A DNA stretch of 22,455 bases, from the NCBI GenBank assembly GCA_002474405.1, contig DLQW01000069.1, forward strand, positions 40,523 through 62,977. The letters are read 5' to 3'. The DNA comes from Christensenella sp. UBA7597. GTDB lineage: Bacteria; Bacillota; Clostridia; Christensenellales; Borkfalkiaceae. The translations under genes and the position numbers were made by a program. The notes beneath the pieces are model-generated. The model worked only from the letters and a program-made list of their open reading frames with translations. It was not told the origin of the DNA and searched no databases. Within the stretch, counting starts at the first letter, position 1, and every line of letters begins with the position of its first letter. This document shows, piece after piece, positions 1 through 8,341 of the stretch.

Positions 1-1
1 A

Positions 2-559
2 AAGAACCTGTTTGCGGAGCTGGAAGAACGGGGCGTTATTATCTCCGATCTTATCCTGAACGCCGCGGATCTCGGCGTGGGATTCAACGCGCTGGAAAGT
101 CCGCTTGCCGATTTTCAGAAAGTGATGAATACGAATGTTTCGTGGAATTTCTGCTTGATTCGGAGCGCCGCGAAACGCATGGCGAAAAACGGCGGCGGAA
201 GCGTTACGTTCATCAATTCGAATACGGCGTACAGGGCAATTCCCGAACGGGCGGCGTATTCCGCTTCCAAAGGCGGACAATTAGGACTGATGCGGGCGCT
301 CGCGCTCGATCTCGGAAAATACGGCATAAGAGTGAACGCCGTGTTGCCGGGCATGATTCATACGGACAGAACGGATAAAAATCCCGAATTTTACAGGAAC
401 GTGCCGTCGGCTTTTTCGCCGCTCGGAACCATTGCGGAAGGCGCGGATATCGCCGACGCGGCGTGGTATTTTGCGGCGCATGCGAAAAATACCACGGGCG
501 CCGAACTCACCGTGGATTGCGGCAATATGATTCAGCTGTACCCGATTATTCCCGATTGA
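2..559 (+). CDS. Short-chain dehydrogenase/reductase (SDR), 5' end cut by window edge
   Basis: This is the C-terminal part of a classical SDR oxidoreductase, which would be NAD(P)-dependent. The frame is open to the left edge, so the Rossmann nucleotide-binding start lies outside the window; an internal GTG at 77 is not the true start. Visible family marks are NAAD (the NNAG-like structural motif), a serine in the FINSNT strand, the catalytic pair in YSASKGG (YxxxK), and the following IRVNAVLPGMIHTD segment, typical after the active site. The end GAELTVDCG is the usual SDR C-terminal strand (normally 'xxVDGG'). The substrate cannot be read from this part; many SDRs beside sugar loci act on sugar acids or polyols, but that is inference. 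It converges on the - strand operon, with a shared hairpin between. Confidence 0.85.
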   Translation, partial: KNLFAELEERGVIISDLILNAADLGVGFNALESPLADFQKVMNTNVSWNFCLIRSAAKRMAKNGGGSVTFINSNTAYRAIPERAAYSASKGGQLGLMRALALDLGKYGIRVNAVLPGMIHTDRTDKNPEFYRNVPSAFSPLGTIAEGADIADAAWYFAAHAKNTTGAELTVDCGNMIQLYPIIPD

Positions 560-591
560 ATATTTTGCGCCGCGGCACGGAAAAACGACGC

Positions 592-628
592 AAAAAAATC
601 CCGGAAGCTTTTACGCTTCCGGGAAAAA
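592..628 (-). terminator. Intrinsic terminator of the - strand operon
   Basis: A perfect 9-bp stem (CCGGAAGC core; arms 600-608 and 615-623) with a 6-base loop. Read on the - strand it is followed by ATTTTTTT, so it terminates the operon ending at 650. Read on + it is followed by A residues, so it is a poor terminator for the dehydrogenase. Confidence 0.85.
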
Positions 629-649
629 CGCCGATTCGGCGAAAACTTT

Positions 650-2245
650 TTAATTGTTATACCGTTTCTTCGCGAAAATGAAAATCAGACAAATCATCGC
701 GGGAAAAACGGCGATATAGCCGACATTGCCTTTGCATCCGCCCTTTTCTTCGGCGGGTGCGTTTTGTTGCGCCGCTTTTACCTGCACGACGAGCGATTCG
801 ATTTTATCGCCGAACGATACGTCGATTTGCGCGATGCCTTTTTTCAACGCCGAAATTTTTCCGTTTTCGTCTACCGCAATCACCGAAGTATCGGAAACGG
901 TAACGTTCAGTTTGGAAAAATCAACGCCTTCCGCAAGCGGCAATTCCGCCGTTTCGCCTTCCGTCAATTCCAGTTCGTCTTTGGCGAGCAGTTTATCGTA
1001 ATTCGCCTGTTTTTCGGTTTTTACCACCAGCACGGCGTCCAGAATTTTACGTTGTTGCCCTTCCGAACAGCGGTTCAGACAGACTAATTCTCCGCCTTTG
1101 CGCACGAGGAACGTGGAAGAACCGCCGCCGTCCAGCTCAAACGCAAACGCACAGCCGCGCTCTGCGGCAAACGCAGCTTGTTCGGCGCAGGTGAGCCCTT
1201 TGGCGTAGCCGTCCTGTCTGCCGTCCGCCACCGAGAAAAAGATTCGCCCGTCGGCAAAATACCCGATCGTGGTGCGTGGGGCTGGGGTAGTGGCGTGTCC
1301 TGCGCCGTTGAACCCGGCTTTCGCTTTGCCGTTTAATACGAGGTCGTTGAAAATATCCACCGCGTAATCGGCGGAGGCAAACGTTGTATCGGAAGTTCTT
1401 TGATACGCTTCGATGGCGGTTGCGCCGTCCAGCGCCTGCATGGCTTCGAAATCTTCGCGCACAACCACGGTTACGGTGTTTTCCGCCACGGTAAACGCCG
1501 CCGAATCGGCGGTTTCGTTGATTCTTTCAAGCTGATTCCAACGTTCGATAAATCCGTCGTTGCTTTCGATTTTCGCCGTATAACGCACGGAATTTGCCAC
1601 TGCGCCCGTTTCTCCCGCGCGATAGAGGCATACGCCGTAGTTTTTTAAATCGGAGCCGTCGGGGCGCAGATCGAACGTTTTTCTTTGCCCGTTGCGATCG
1701 GTTACGCGCAGAGTGTATACCTGCGTATCCGCCTTTATGGAACCGTGCGTAAATCCGCCGTCTGCCGACCAGCCCACCGCGTTGCCGTGGTTGGTTTTCG
1801 AACGGAATCCGTCGTCTAAAAGCACGCCGTCCTCAATCAGCGCTCCTTCGGGCAGTTTTTCGTCGTTATTGAACGCGCCGTCGAAAAAGCCGCCGTTGAT
1901 CGCCATCATCACCTGCGTGCCCGCGTGCGTTTTTTCGTAGTCCGCCGCAATATCGGAAACGGTGTTTAAAAGATATTTTCCGCCTTGCCGCACGCTGTGC
2001 AGCACCAGCGAATACTCATCGCTGAGCGCGGTTTCGCCGTAAAACAGGCTTTGCGGCACGCTTTCGCCGTCCTTTTGCGAATACGTCTGCACCTTGATTT
2101 TGCCGCCGTCCGCCGTATATTCCGCCGTTTGTTTGTATAACTCGCTTGCCGCGCCGCTTGTTTCCGCGTGCGAAATGCGGGCGGGGGCAATCGCGGAGCA
2201 CAGAATTGCCGCCGAAAGCAAAGATAACGTTTTGGATTTTTTCAT
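650..2245 (-). CDS. Secreted phosphodiester glycosidase (NAGPA domain) with Ig-like domain and C-terminal membrane tail
   Basis: A predicted exported protein of about 531 aa. The N-terminus MKKSKTLSLLSAAIL with a cleavage-like SHA-ET is a signal peptide. The NAGPA domain (phosphodiester alpha-GlcNAcase family, Pfam PF09992) is recognised from AINGGFFD (residues 115-122), TIGYFADGRIFFSVADGR and FELDGGGSSTFL. A bacterial Ig-like (BIG2-type) domain follows, with ISALKKGIAQIDV near its end. The last 28 residues start at CKGN, cross the membrane and end KKRYNN, so the protein is probably surface-anchored. The start at 2245 has GAGG upstream; 2257 (MRQIMKK) with AAGGCGG is equally possible. Longer frames to 2353 lack signal-peptide logic. 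The family removes sugar-phosphodiester-linked residues; the actual substrate is unknown. Confidence 0.85.
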   Translation of the reverse strand: MKKSKTLSLLSAAILCSAIAPARISHAETSGAASELYKQTAEYTADGGKIKVQTYSQKDGESVPQSLFYGETALSDEYSLVLHSVRQGGKYLLNTVSDIAADYEKTHAGTQVMMAINGGFFDGAFNNDEKLPEGALIEDGVLLDDGFRSKTNHGNAVGWSADGGFTHGSIKADTQVYTLRVTDRNGQRKTFDLRPDGSDLKNYGVCLYRAGETGAVANSVRYTAKIESNDGFIERWNQLERINETADSAAFTVAENTVTVVVREDFEAMQALDGATAIEAYQRTSDTTFASADYAVDIFNDLVLNGKAKAGFNGAGHATTPAPRTTIGYFADGRIFFSVADGRQDGYAKGLTCAEQAAFAAERGCAFAFELDGGGSSTFLVRKGGELVCLNRCSEGQQRKILDAVLVVKTEKQANYDKLLAKDELELTEGETAELPLAEGVDFSKLNVTVSDTSVIAVDENGKISALKKGIAQIDVSFGDKIESLVVQVKAAQQNAPAEEKGGCKGNVGYIAVFPAMICLIFIFAKKRYNN

Positions 2246-2291
2246 AATTTGCCTCATTTTTTCCGCCTTTTTTATGGGATAGGGGGAGTTG

Positions 2292-2333
2292 TCGCCCGGA
2301 CCGACACGCGGAAACGCGCGTTGTTCCGGGCGA
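2292..2333. repeat. Strong inverted repeat between two operon genes
   Basis: Arms TCGCCCGGA (2292-2300) and TCCGGGCGA (2325-2333) pair perfectly. A nested ACGCG/CGCGT stem (306-310 and 317-321 of the 2,000 block) sits inside. No T-tract follows on the - strand, so it may be an mRNA-stabilising or processing hairpin between the Ig-like lipoprotein gene and the glycosidase gene rather than a terminator. Confidence 0.6.
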
Positions 2334-2363
2334 ACGATTCCATCTGCTTTCAAAGCACCCGAA

Positions 2364-4403
2364 TCAAAGTTCCTGCACTTTCAGTACGGGAACGACGATT
2401 TCGACTGCCGATTCGCCCTCGCCTACGGTAATCGTTTTCGTTTCCCAAACGTTTGCGTCCCACGCAGTGAAGGAAAGTTTTTCCGCTTTGTAATCCGCCG
2501 CGGTGGCAAAGCCTTTCACGCTGTCTACGTTATCGGTAGCGCGGGGATTTTCCGCCGCCGAGTCTTTGCAGAGCTTCGTGGTGCCGATGACGTAGCAATC
2601 GGAATATTCACCCTTGCCGTAGCCTACAAGTCCGCCGGTATACTGACCCCATTCGCCTGCCGCGGAGGTGTAATATACGTTATTCACGAAAATGTTGTGA
2701 TATCTGCCGCCTTCGGGTTTGCCGGCAAGCACGCCGCGGGCGTCGTATCTTCCCGCCGACGCATTATCCGCTTTGGAAATAGCGCAGTTCGTTACGGTGA
2801 TGTTTTCCATCGTGCCTTTCGAACCGAACGCCACGATGCCGCATTGCGCCTGACCCATTTCCACGTTTTCAAACGCGATGTTTCTTACAACGCCGGTAGA
2901 ACCGATATTGATGCCCAGCGCGCTGCCGTTGTTTTTCTGCACCTTGAAGTTGGTGATTTTATGTCCCTTGCCGACGATAACGCCGTGGAAGCCAAAAACG
3001 TCGGTATTGTTGGAATCGAGGTCGATTACGCCAGCTTCCCAGTTGTTGCCGTTGGCGAAATAACCCGCCCAGTCGTACATATTGCTGGCTTTGCCGTTTA
3101 CGGACATATCGATGTCTGCGCCGAGGGCGAAGTAGCCGCCGAATTTATAAATGAACGCGCTGTCGCCCGCCTTTTCTTTGGTGCCTTTATCTACCGTGGT
3201 TTTGCCCGTGGAAGCGTTGAAAGCGGTTTCGAGGCGTTCGCTCATGCCTTCGGGGAGGGGGATTCCCGCCGCTTTATCCGCCGCGTTCCACCATTCGGGA
3301 CCCGCGCCGCCGCTGCAATCGCCGGTTGCCGTCGCATGAGAGCCTGCGTAACCCGTAACAAACGCTTTTGCAAGATAAGAGGTGCGTTCGGTGGAACGAT
3401 CGTGCAGAGAGTAGAAACGGATGCTTTTCGTTCTTTCAATCAGGGGATCGGTGGCGGAAGCCGTGCCGCGAAGATCCTGCGCCGTCATAATGATTTTCGT
3501 GTAAACGGTAGTGCTTACGGTGTATTCCATCGCGCCCGTATCGAATACGAGCGTTCTTTCGCCGGAGAACAGCTGATACTTATCGATGCCGTCCACTTTC
3601 GTCTGAGAATACTTCGCGATTTTCACCGTCTGTCCGTCAAGCGTGTAGTTTACGCTCGTCTTGTCCTCGTCGGCAAGGTCGTACAGTTTCGTGCCCGCGG
3701 GCAGGGTAACGCCTGCGGGAAGCGTAACGTTGATCGTTTCCGCCGAAGTGCCGAGTTCGAGATATTTTTCCTTGATGGAAATTTCTTTTCTCGCCTTGCT
3801 TACGGTTACGGGAATCACTTGTCTGAGTTCTTTGTGCCCGCCCGCAAAAGATACGGTAACGGTGGCGTTGCCTTCGGCTACCGCCGTAATCGTGCCGTCC
3901 GACGAAACGCTTGCCTTGGAAGGGTCGCTGCTTTCAAAGGTAAACGCGGGGTTTTCTACGGCTTTGCCTTTCACCGTTGCGGAAACGTTCAGTTTGTGCG
4001 AAGTTTCGCCCGTACCGCCCGCAGCGACGGAAAGCACGAGTTCTACTTTCGATTCGCTTACCGTAAGGGAATCGCCGTCGGTTACGGTTACTTTGAAATA
4101 CGCGGAAAGATCGTTTGCTTTTGCAAAAATGTTGGTGCTGCCTTCCGCAAGCGCCGAAACTTCGCCGTTTTGCATTACCGTGGCGATTTTTTCGTTGCCG
4201 CTGCTCCAAACAATCGCTTCCGTAATGCCGCTTTGCGTTACTTCCTGCGTAAACGTTTCGCCGATGTATGCCGACATTTCCTTCTTCTCAAACGAGAGGG
4301 AGGCCTGCACGGGCTCATCCGTTTTTGCGCACGCCGCAATGCCTGCCGCAAGGCAAACGCTTGCCGTTACAACCGATCCTGCCAACCACTTTGTTCTTTT
4401 CAT
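2364..4403 (-). CDS. Ig-like (BIG2) and beta-helix/GLUG-type surface lipoprotein
   Basis: A predicted lipoprotein of 679 aa. The signal peptide ends GIAAC, giving a lipidated Cys25 that would anchor it outside the membrane. Residues 30-115 and 120-205 look like two bacterial Ig-like (BIG2-type) repeats, each ending in a G(E/T)-V/I-SALAEG- or ITAVAEG-type strand. The C-terminal half (from about residue 420) has repeated short strands such as GHKITNFKV, GVVRNIAFENV, GTMENITVTNCAI and GGLVGYGKGEYSDCYV, the pattern of a right-handed beta-helix with GLUG-like turns. No catalytic motif was recognised, so a glycan-binding or adhesin role is inferred. ATG 4403 was chosen because AAGGAG (plus positions 4412-4417) lies 8 bases upstream; the GTG at 4412 would touch the SD. 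Confidence 0.8.
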   Translation of the reverse strand: MKRTKWLAGSVVTASVCLAAGIAACAKTDEPVQASLSFEKKEMSAYIGETFTQEVTQSGITEAIVWSSGNEKIATVMQNGEVSALAEGSTNIFAKANDLSAYFKVTVTDGDSLTVSESKVELVLSVAAGGTGETSHKLNVSATVKGKAVENPAFTFESSDPSKASVSSDGTITAVAEGNATVTVSFAGGHKELRQVIPVTVSKARKEISIKEKYLELGTSAETINVTLPAGVTLPAGTKLYDLADEDKTSVNYTLDGQTVKIAKYSQTKVDGIDKYQLFSGERTLVFDTGAMEYTVSTTVYTKIIMTAQDLRGTASATDPLIERTKSIRFYSLHDRSTERTSYLAKAFVTGYAGSHATATGDCSGGAGPEWWNAADKAAGIPLPEGMSERLETAFNASTGKTTVDKGTKEKAGDSAFIYKFGGYFALGADIDMSVNGKASNMYDWAGYFANGNNWEAGVIDLDSNNTDVFGFHGVIVGKGHKITNFKVQKNNGSALGINIGSTGVVRNIAFENVEMGQAQCGIVAFGSKGTMENITVTNCAISKADNASAGRYDARGVLAGKPEGGRYHNIFVNNVYYTSAAGEWGQYTGGLVGYGKGEYSDCYVIGTTKLCKDSAAENPRATDNVDSVKGFATAADYKAEKLSFTAWDANVWETKTITVGEGESAVEIVVPVLKVQEL

Positions 4404-4437
4404 GATTTTCACTCCTTCATAAAAGATTTTTTATTTT

Positions 4438-4508
4438 TTGCTTTCCGTGGTTAGAGAAAAGCAATTTTTAACGATTTGATTTTGCCGCTGAGCCGCGGCG
4501 ATTTTTTT
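4438..4508 (+). other. Two hairpins with + strand T-tracts in a - strand operon gap
   Basis: In the 113-base gap between two - strand genes are TTGCTTT/AAAGCAA (4438-4444/4458-4464) followed by TTTTT, and GCCGC/GCGGC (4484-4488/4495-4499) followed by GATTTTTTT. Both are oriented as + strand terminators, although no + strand gene lies upstream. They could stop antisense transcription; neither is a terminator for the operon itself. Confidence 0.4.
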
Positions 4509-4516
4509 CGGGCGCG

Positions 4517-6430
4517 TTAATTCCAGCTCTTTTCGTTGAATTTAATATGCTCGGAATAATTCGTGAGTCCGAGTTCTTTCATATCCGCGTTGAATTTGGT
4601 TTTCGCTTCTTCGAACGTACCGGAATCGTACGATTTCTGATACAGTTTTAAATACAGGAAGCGATAGCTTATCGATTCCAGCTTGATACGCCGTATCAAT
4701 TTTTCTTTCACTTCGGCGTTTTCTTGCTTTTCCGCCGCCGCATACGCTTTTTCTATGAGGCTGAGGCAGTCTTTTAAAAACGATTCGGGGTAACAAGCCA
4801 CCGTTTCGCTTTCTTCGTAGCAGCTGCCGTCCGCAAGTTTCTCTTTCTGAATTTCGCGCAGGCGGGTTTGTTGCAGATTGAAAAGACTGCGCATATCTTC
4901 CGCCGCGTTCTTGAAATAATTTGAAAAATAGTTTTGCAGAAGCGTTTCGTAATCGAGCGAACTATCCCATTGCAATTTCGCTTGCAGATACGCCGTAAGA
5001 TTGCACCACGCCGCCGATTGCTTCACGTTGTACTGACCGAGATCCTGTAAATATTTAACGCCTAAGTCTTTGAAAATTTTGTAGTTCTGCCGCAACGAAT
5101 CGAAGCTGTTATACGGCACGAGATAGTGCGAAAAATTCGTGCTGTATACCCACAGATATACGTCTTTGCATAAAATCTGCCAGTCTTTCAGCGTTTGCAG
5201 ATATTGCTTGTTGAAGCCGTCGTATTCGTCCGAATCGAACGGCACGGTGTATTTCACGGCGATAGGGGCGTAAAATACCGATACGTCTTTATCGCAGATC
5301 ACGCTGTCGTCAATCGGTACGCGCGTGCCGTCCGCGTTTTCTTTCACGGGCGCGCTCACCGTGGCTTCGTAGGCGAAAAATACCACCTTGAAAGAACGAT
5401 TTACGCCTTTGATTTCAAAGATTTTACGCATTGCCGCGGCAAGGTCGTTGCAGAATTTGAGCGCCGTCGCCGAATCGGTGCCGTACTTTGCGAATTCTTC
5501 GAGACACGCGTCGCATTCGCAGGCGTGTTTATTGTCCATCTGCGTAAAGCCCACCGTGTCTTTATCGGGCGCGGCTTCGAGGGCGGCTACAAGCTTTGCG
5601 GCAACGGTATCTATCAGTGCCTGCCGCTCGTTATTATCGCCCCGCGCCGTGTGGCAAAGCTGATCTTTTCTGTCTTTCGAAAACCACTTCGGGTGCTGCT
5701 CGCCGTACGTTTCTTCGGGAATGTATTTCAGCGTGTTATGGCAGTAAATCGAACGGTTCGCCCAGATGTCTTCGAGGCGGTGCATGCGGTATCGCCGCGC
5801 AACCGTTTCGTCGCGCTGAAAGCCCTGCGGCACGATGCGGTATTCGAAATCGGGCACGTCGCAAATATCGAAGCGGTAGAAAAATACGTCGCTTTCGCCG
5901 TTTAATTTAATTTCGTCCGCCGAATAAAATTCGTAGCCGCATAAACGGTAGAGAAGTTCGTAACAGCCGTTCGCTACGCCGAAATCTTCGCCGATTACGA
6001 AAATATCGTCGTCTTCCGAGCGGATGATAAATCCGTTACTGCCGATTTTCGCCGTTTCTTCTTCCGCCGTTTTGTACGTTTCGCTTGCTTTGTATGCCGA
6101 AGTGTCGCCGAGCGAGATGTATTTCCCGTCTGCCGGGCTTTCCGTATCGTAAACGATTGGCAATTCCGCTCCGGAAGATTGTTTTACGAACGTCTGTACT
6201 TCTTCCGCCGCGAATTTTTTCATATCGGAAGCGTCTTTTTCAAGCAGAATTTTATAGTCGGTTCTGCCCGCTTTTACGATATACTCGTCCGTTTTTTCCA
6301 CGCCGTAGTAGTGCGAGCCGCATTCGGGCTTTTCGGGTTCGTTTTTCTTGCAACCCGAAGAAAGAAGCGTGCCGCCCGCGATTGTCAGGCACAGCGCGGC
6401 GGTAACCGCGCGGGAAATGCGTTTTCTCAT
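4517..6430 (-). CDS. DUF4838 domain lipoprotein, probable glycan-processing protein
   Basis: A predicted lipoprotein of 637 aa: MRKRISRAVTAALCLTIAGG followed by LSSGC gives a lipidated Cys27. After it comes an alpha-glucuronidase-N-like region (KILLEKDASDMKKFAAEEVQ ... FGVANGCYELL), which precedes the DUF4838 domain (PF16126) in this family. The family-typical cysteine cluster HACECDAC is present, as is a C-terminal helical segment (AAWCNLTAYLQAKLQWD onward). DUF4838 proteins accompany sugar uptake loci, and the N-terminal fold suggests glycoside hydrolase kinship, but no activity is established here. The start at 6430 overlaps the upstream permease stop by ATGA, which suggests translational coupling. 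The frame stays open to 6898, but that extension is a shadow of the permease gene and has no signal peptide. Confidence 0.85.
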   Translation of the reverse strand: MRKRISRAVTAALCLTIAGGTLLSSGCKKNEPEKPECGSHYYGVEKTDEYIVKAGRTDYKILLEKDASDMKKFAAEEVQTFVKQSSGAELPIVYDTESPADGKYISLGDTSAYKASETYKTAEEETAKIGSNGFIIRSEDDDIFVIGEDFGVANGCYELLYRLCGYEFYSADEIKLNGESDVFFYRFDICDVPDFEYRIVPQGFQRDETVARRYRMHRLEDIWANRSIYCHNTLKYIPEETYGEQHPKWFSKDRKDQLCHTARGDNNERQALIDTVAAKLVAALEAAPDKDTVGFTQMDNKHACECDACLEEFAKYGTDSATALKFCNDLAAAMRKIFEIKGVNRSFKVVFFAYEATVSAPVKENADGTRVPIDDSVICDKDVSVFYAPIAVKYTVPFDSDEYDGFNKQYLQTLKDWQILCKDVYLWVYSTNFSHYLVPYNSFDSLRQNYKIFKDLGVKYLQDLGQYNVKQSAAWCNLTAYLQAKLQWDSSLDYETLLQNYFSNYFKNAAEDMRSLFNLQQTRLREIQKEKLADGSCYEESETVACYPESFLKDCLSLIEKAYAAAEKQENAEVKEKLIRRIKLESISYRFLYLKLYQKSYDSGTFEEAKTKFNADMKELGLTNYSEHIKFNEKSWN

Positions 6431-7320
6431 CCTTTTAATCCTCCCATCGTAAGATTTCCCATCAGTTTGTTGCGGAACGCCACGAATACGATGAAAATCG
6501 GAATAAATACCGTCATACACGCCGCCGTCTGCACAGGCGCGCTCTGCAGTTCCGCGCTGTAATTGAACGACGTGAAGAACATCAGCCCCACGGATACGGT
6601 AGGGTAGGAGGGCAGCAGCATCCAGGGCGTCATCCAGTCGTTCCAGAACGCGATGAATTGCAGTAACAGCACGGTAAAAAACGTGTTTTTCACAAGGGGG
6701 AGCATGATTCTGAACATAATCATCGCGTGCCCCGCGCCGTCGATGCTTGCCGCCTCTTCGTAACCTTTCGGTATTCCCGAAAAGATCGCGTGGAATACCA
6801 GATAGTACATACCGAGAAAATTGGCTTTCAGCAGCCACATACCGAAGATATGGTCGTATAAATGAAGGAATTGCGCCATTTTGATCTGCGAAGGCCACGA
6901 GCCCACGATGGGCAGAACCATCGCCACAATCACCGTGCCGTAAATTATTTTATTGAAGCGGAAAGAATATCGCGAAGTAACGTATGCCGTAACGCAGGGC
7001 ACAAACGTAGCCGCAAACGCACAGCCGCCCGCATACAACAGCGTGTATAAAAACATCTGTTCCACGTACACGGTAGTGCCGTTATCGAGCGTGCGCGTCA
7101 TTCTGTTCCACACCGTGGCGTAGCTTTGAAACGTGATTTTTTTCGGCAGCCCCAGCACGTTGCCGAGAGTAAACTCGCCGAACGATTTGAGCGAAGTGGT
7201 GAAATCCCATAAAAGCGGCACAAGCATCGCCACGCAGTACAGCGTTAAAATCACAAATGCCGACACCACAAACGCGGACGTTTTTTTCTTTCCCGCGGAA
7301 GTTCTTCTGATTTGCGCCAT
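6427..7320 (-). CDS. Carbohydrate ABC transporter permease, MalG/CUT1 type
   Basis: An integral membrane permease of 297 aa, the second permease of a CUT1-type sugar importer. There is an N-terminal transmembrane helix (FVVSAFVILTLYCVAMLVPL) and further hydrophobic segments. The cytoplasmic EAA loop that contacts the ATPase is visible around residues 188-209 (EEAASIDGAG ... LP). ATG 7320 was chosen because AAAGGAG lies 9 bases upstream, inside the end of the preceding gene. The upstream permease stops 4 bases before it, and the downstream lipoprotein gene overlaps it by ATGA, so the three are one translational unit. No ATP-binding subunit is encoded nearby; in Gram-positives such permeases often share an MsmX/MsiK-type ATPase encoded elsewhere. 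Confidence 0.92.
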   Translation of the reverse strand: MAQIRRTSAGKKKTSAFVVSAFVILTLYCVAMLVPLLWDFTTSLKSFGEFTLGNVLGLPKKITFQSYATVWNRMTRTLDNGTTVYVEQMFLYTLLYAGGCAFAATFVPCVTAYVTSRYSFRFNKIIYGTVIVAMVLPIVGSWPSQIKMAQFLHLYDHIFGMWLLKANFLGMYYLVFHAIFSGIPKGYEEAASIDGAGHAMIMFRIMLPLVKNTFFTVLLLQFIAFWNDWMTPWMLLPSYPTVSVGLMFFTSFNYSAELQSAPVQTAACMTVFIPIFIVFVAFRNKLMGNLTMGGLKG

Positions 7321-7324
7321 ACCG

Positions 7325-8311
7325 TCAATCTCCTTTCGGACCGAATTTTTCAAGCAGATGCTTTACAAGAAACGTTACGGGCACTACAATCACCGTAAAC
7401 ACCACGCCCATCGCGGAAAGCACAGGAAACTGATATTCCGCGCCGCTGCCCTGCGCGTTGTTGAAAAGATAATAGCCGAACGTCCATAAACGGCTTTCGG
7501 CTTTGTCGCCGTACAGATTGAAAAGCCCCATATCCGTGATGAAATAGCTTGCGATGCCCGTAATCACGTAAGTAATCACCGTGGGCCAGATCATCGGAAT
7601 CACAATCAGAAAAAATTCTTTTACGCTGTTTGCGCCGTCCAGTTCCGCCGCTTCGATGATTTCGTCGGAGATGCCGGACATCGTACCGGAAAACAGCAAC
7701 ACCACCGAACCGAAACCGATTAAAAGATTGTAGCAGACGATGGCGGCGAAATCGGTGGACGAATTTGAAAGCAAACCCTGTACCTGTTTGTGAAAAAGGC
7801 TTTCCAGCAACGCGGGGTACGCCGTATCGAGAAAGAAGCGGAAAGATAAAATCATCACGACACCCGAAATGACGGAGGGCATTAAAAGAATGATTCTGAA
7901 AAACCCGCTGCCCGCGTGCTTTTTATAGATATAGTAGGAAAAGTAAATTCCGAGCAGCAGACCGAGCAATGTGGAAAACAGATACAGCAGAGTACTGTTT
8001 AAAAGCATCTGTGCAAATTCTTCGCCCGAAAACAGTTCGAAAACCCGCTTGAAATTGTTCAGTCCCGCAAAACGAATCGTCGCCGCTTCCACGCCGCCCG
8101 AAAAATCGTATTCCTGAAACGCCATCAGCACGGAATTGAAGTTGGTGGCAACGTACCCGATTAAAAATTGCAGTACGGGGAAAGCCAGTACGGCGATATA
8201 AAATATCGTTTCTTTCTGCCGCCGTTTCGAAATGCCTTTGCGGCGTTTTTCTTTTCCGCCGTCCGAGAGGGCGGCGGTTTCGCTTGCGGCAAGCGATTGC
8301 GTATGGTTCAT
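7325..8311 (-). CDS. Carbohydrate ABC transporter permease, MalF/UgpA type
   Basis: The first permease of the CUT1 importer, 328 aa. A charged N-terminal tail (GGKEKRRKGISKRRQKE) precedes the first membrane helix (IFYIAVLAFPVLQFLIGYV). About six transmembrane segments follow. The EAA loop is at residues 219-243 (IEAAELDGANSVKEFFLIVI, then PMIWP). The start is supported by CAGGAG 7 bases upstream. The gene sits 30 bases after the binding-protein gene and 4 bases before the second permease, the standard binding protein-permease-permease order. Confidence 0.92.
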   Translation of the reverse strand: MNHTQSLAASETAALSDGGKEKRRKGISKRRQKETIFYIAVLAFPVLQFLIGYVATNFNSVLMAFQEYDFSGGVEAATIRFAGLNNFKRVFELFSGEEFAQMLLNSTLLYLFSTLLGLLLGIYFSYYIYKKHAGSGFFRIILLMPSVISGVVMILSFRFFLDTAYPALLESLFHKQVQGLLSNSSTDFAAIVCYNLLIGFGSVVLLFSGTMSGISDEIIEAAELDGANSVKEFFLIVIPMIWPTVITYVITGIASYFITDMGLFNLYGDKAESRLWTFGYYLFNNAQGSGAEYQFPVLSAMGVVFTVIVVPVTFLVKHLLEKFGPKGD

Positions 8312-8341
8312 AAAAACGCTCCTGTATTACAAAATTACGGT

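Noticed and set aside
2289-4454. 721-codon open frame on + across the Ig-like lipoprotein gene
   Set aside because: It is the antisense shadow of a gene with lipobox, SD and clear domains. The product is Phe/Arg/Gly-biased with no domain, signal or SD.
6431-6898. N-terminal extension of the DUF4838 frame
   Set aside because: It overlaps the permease gene in another phase. The lipoprotein signal starts at 6430, coupled through ATGA.
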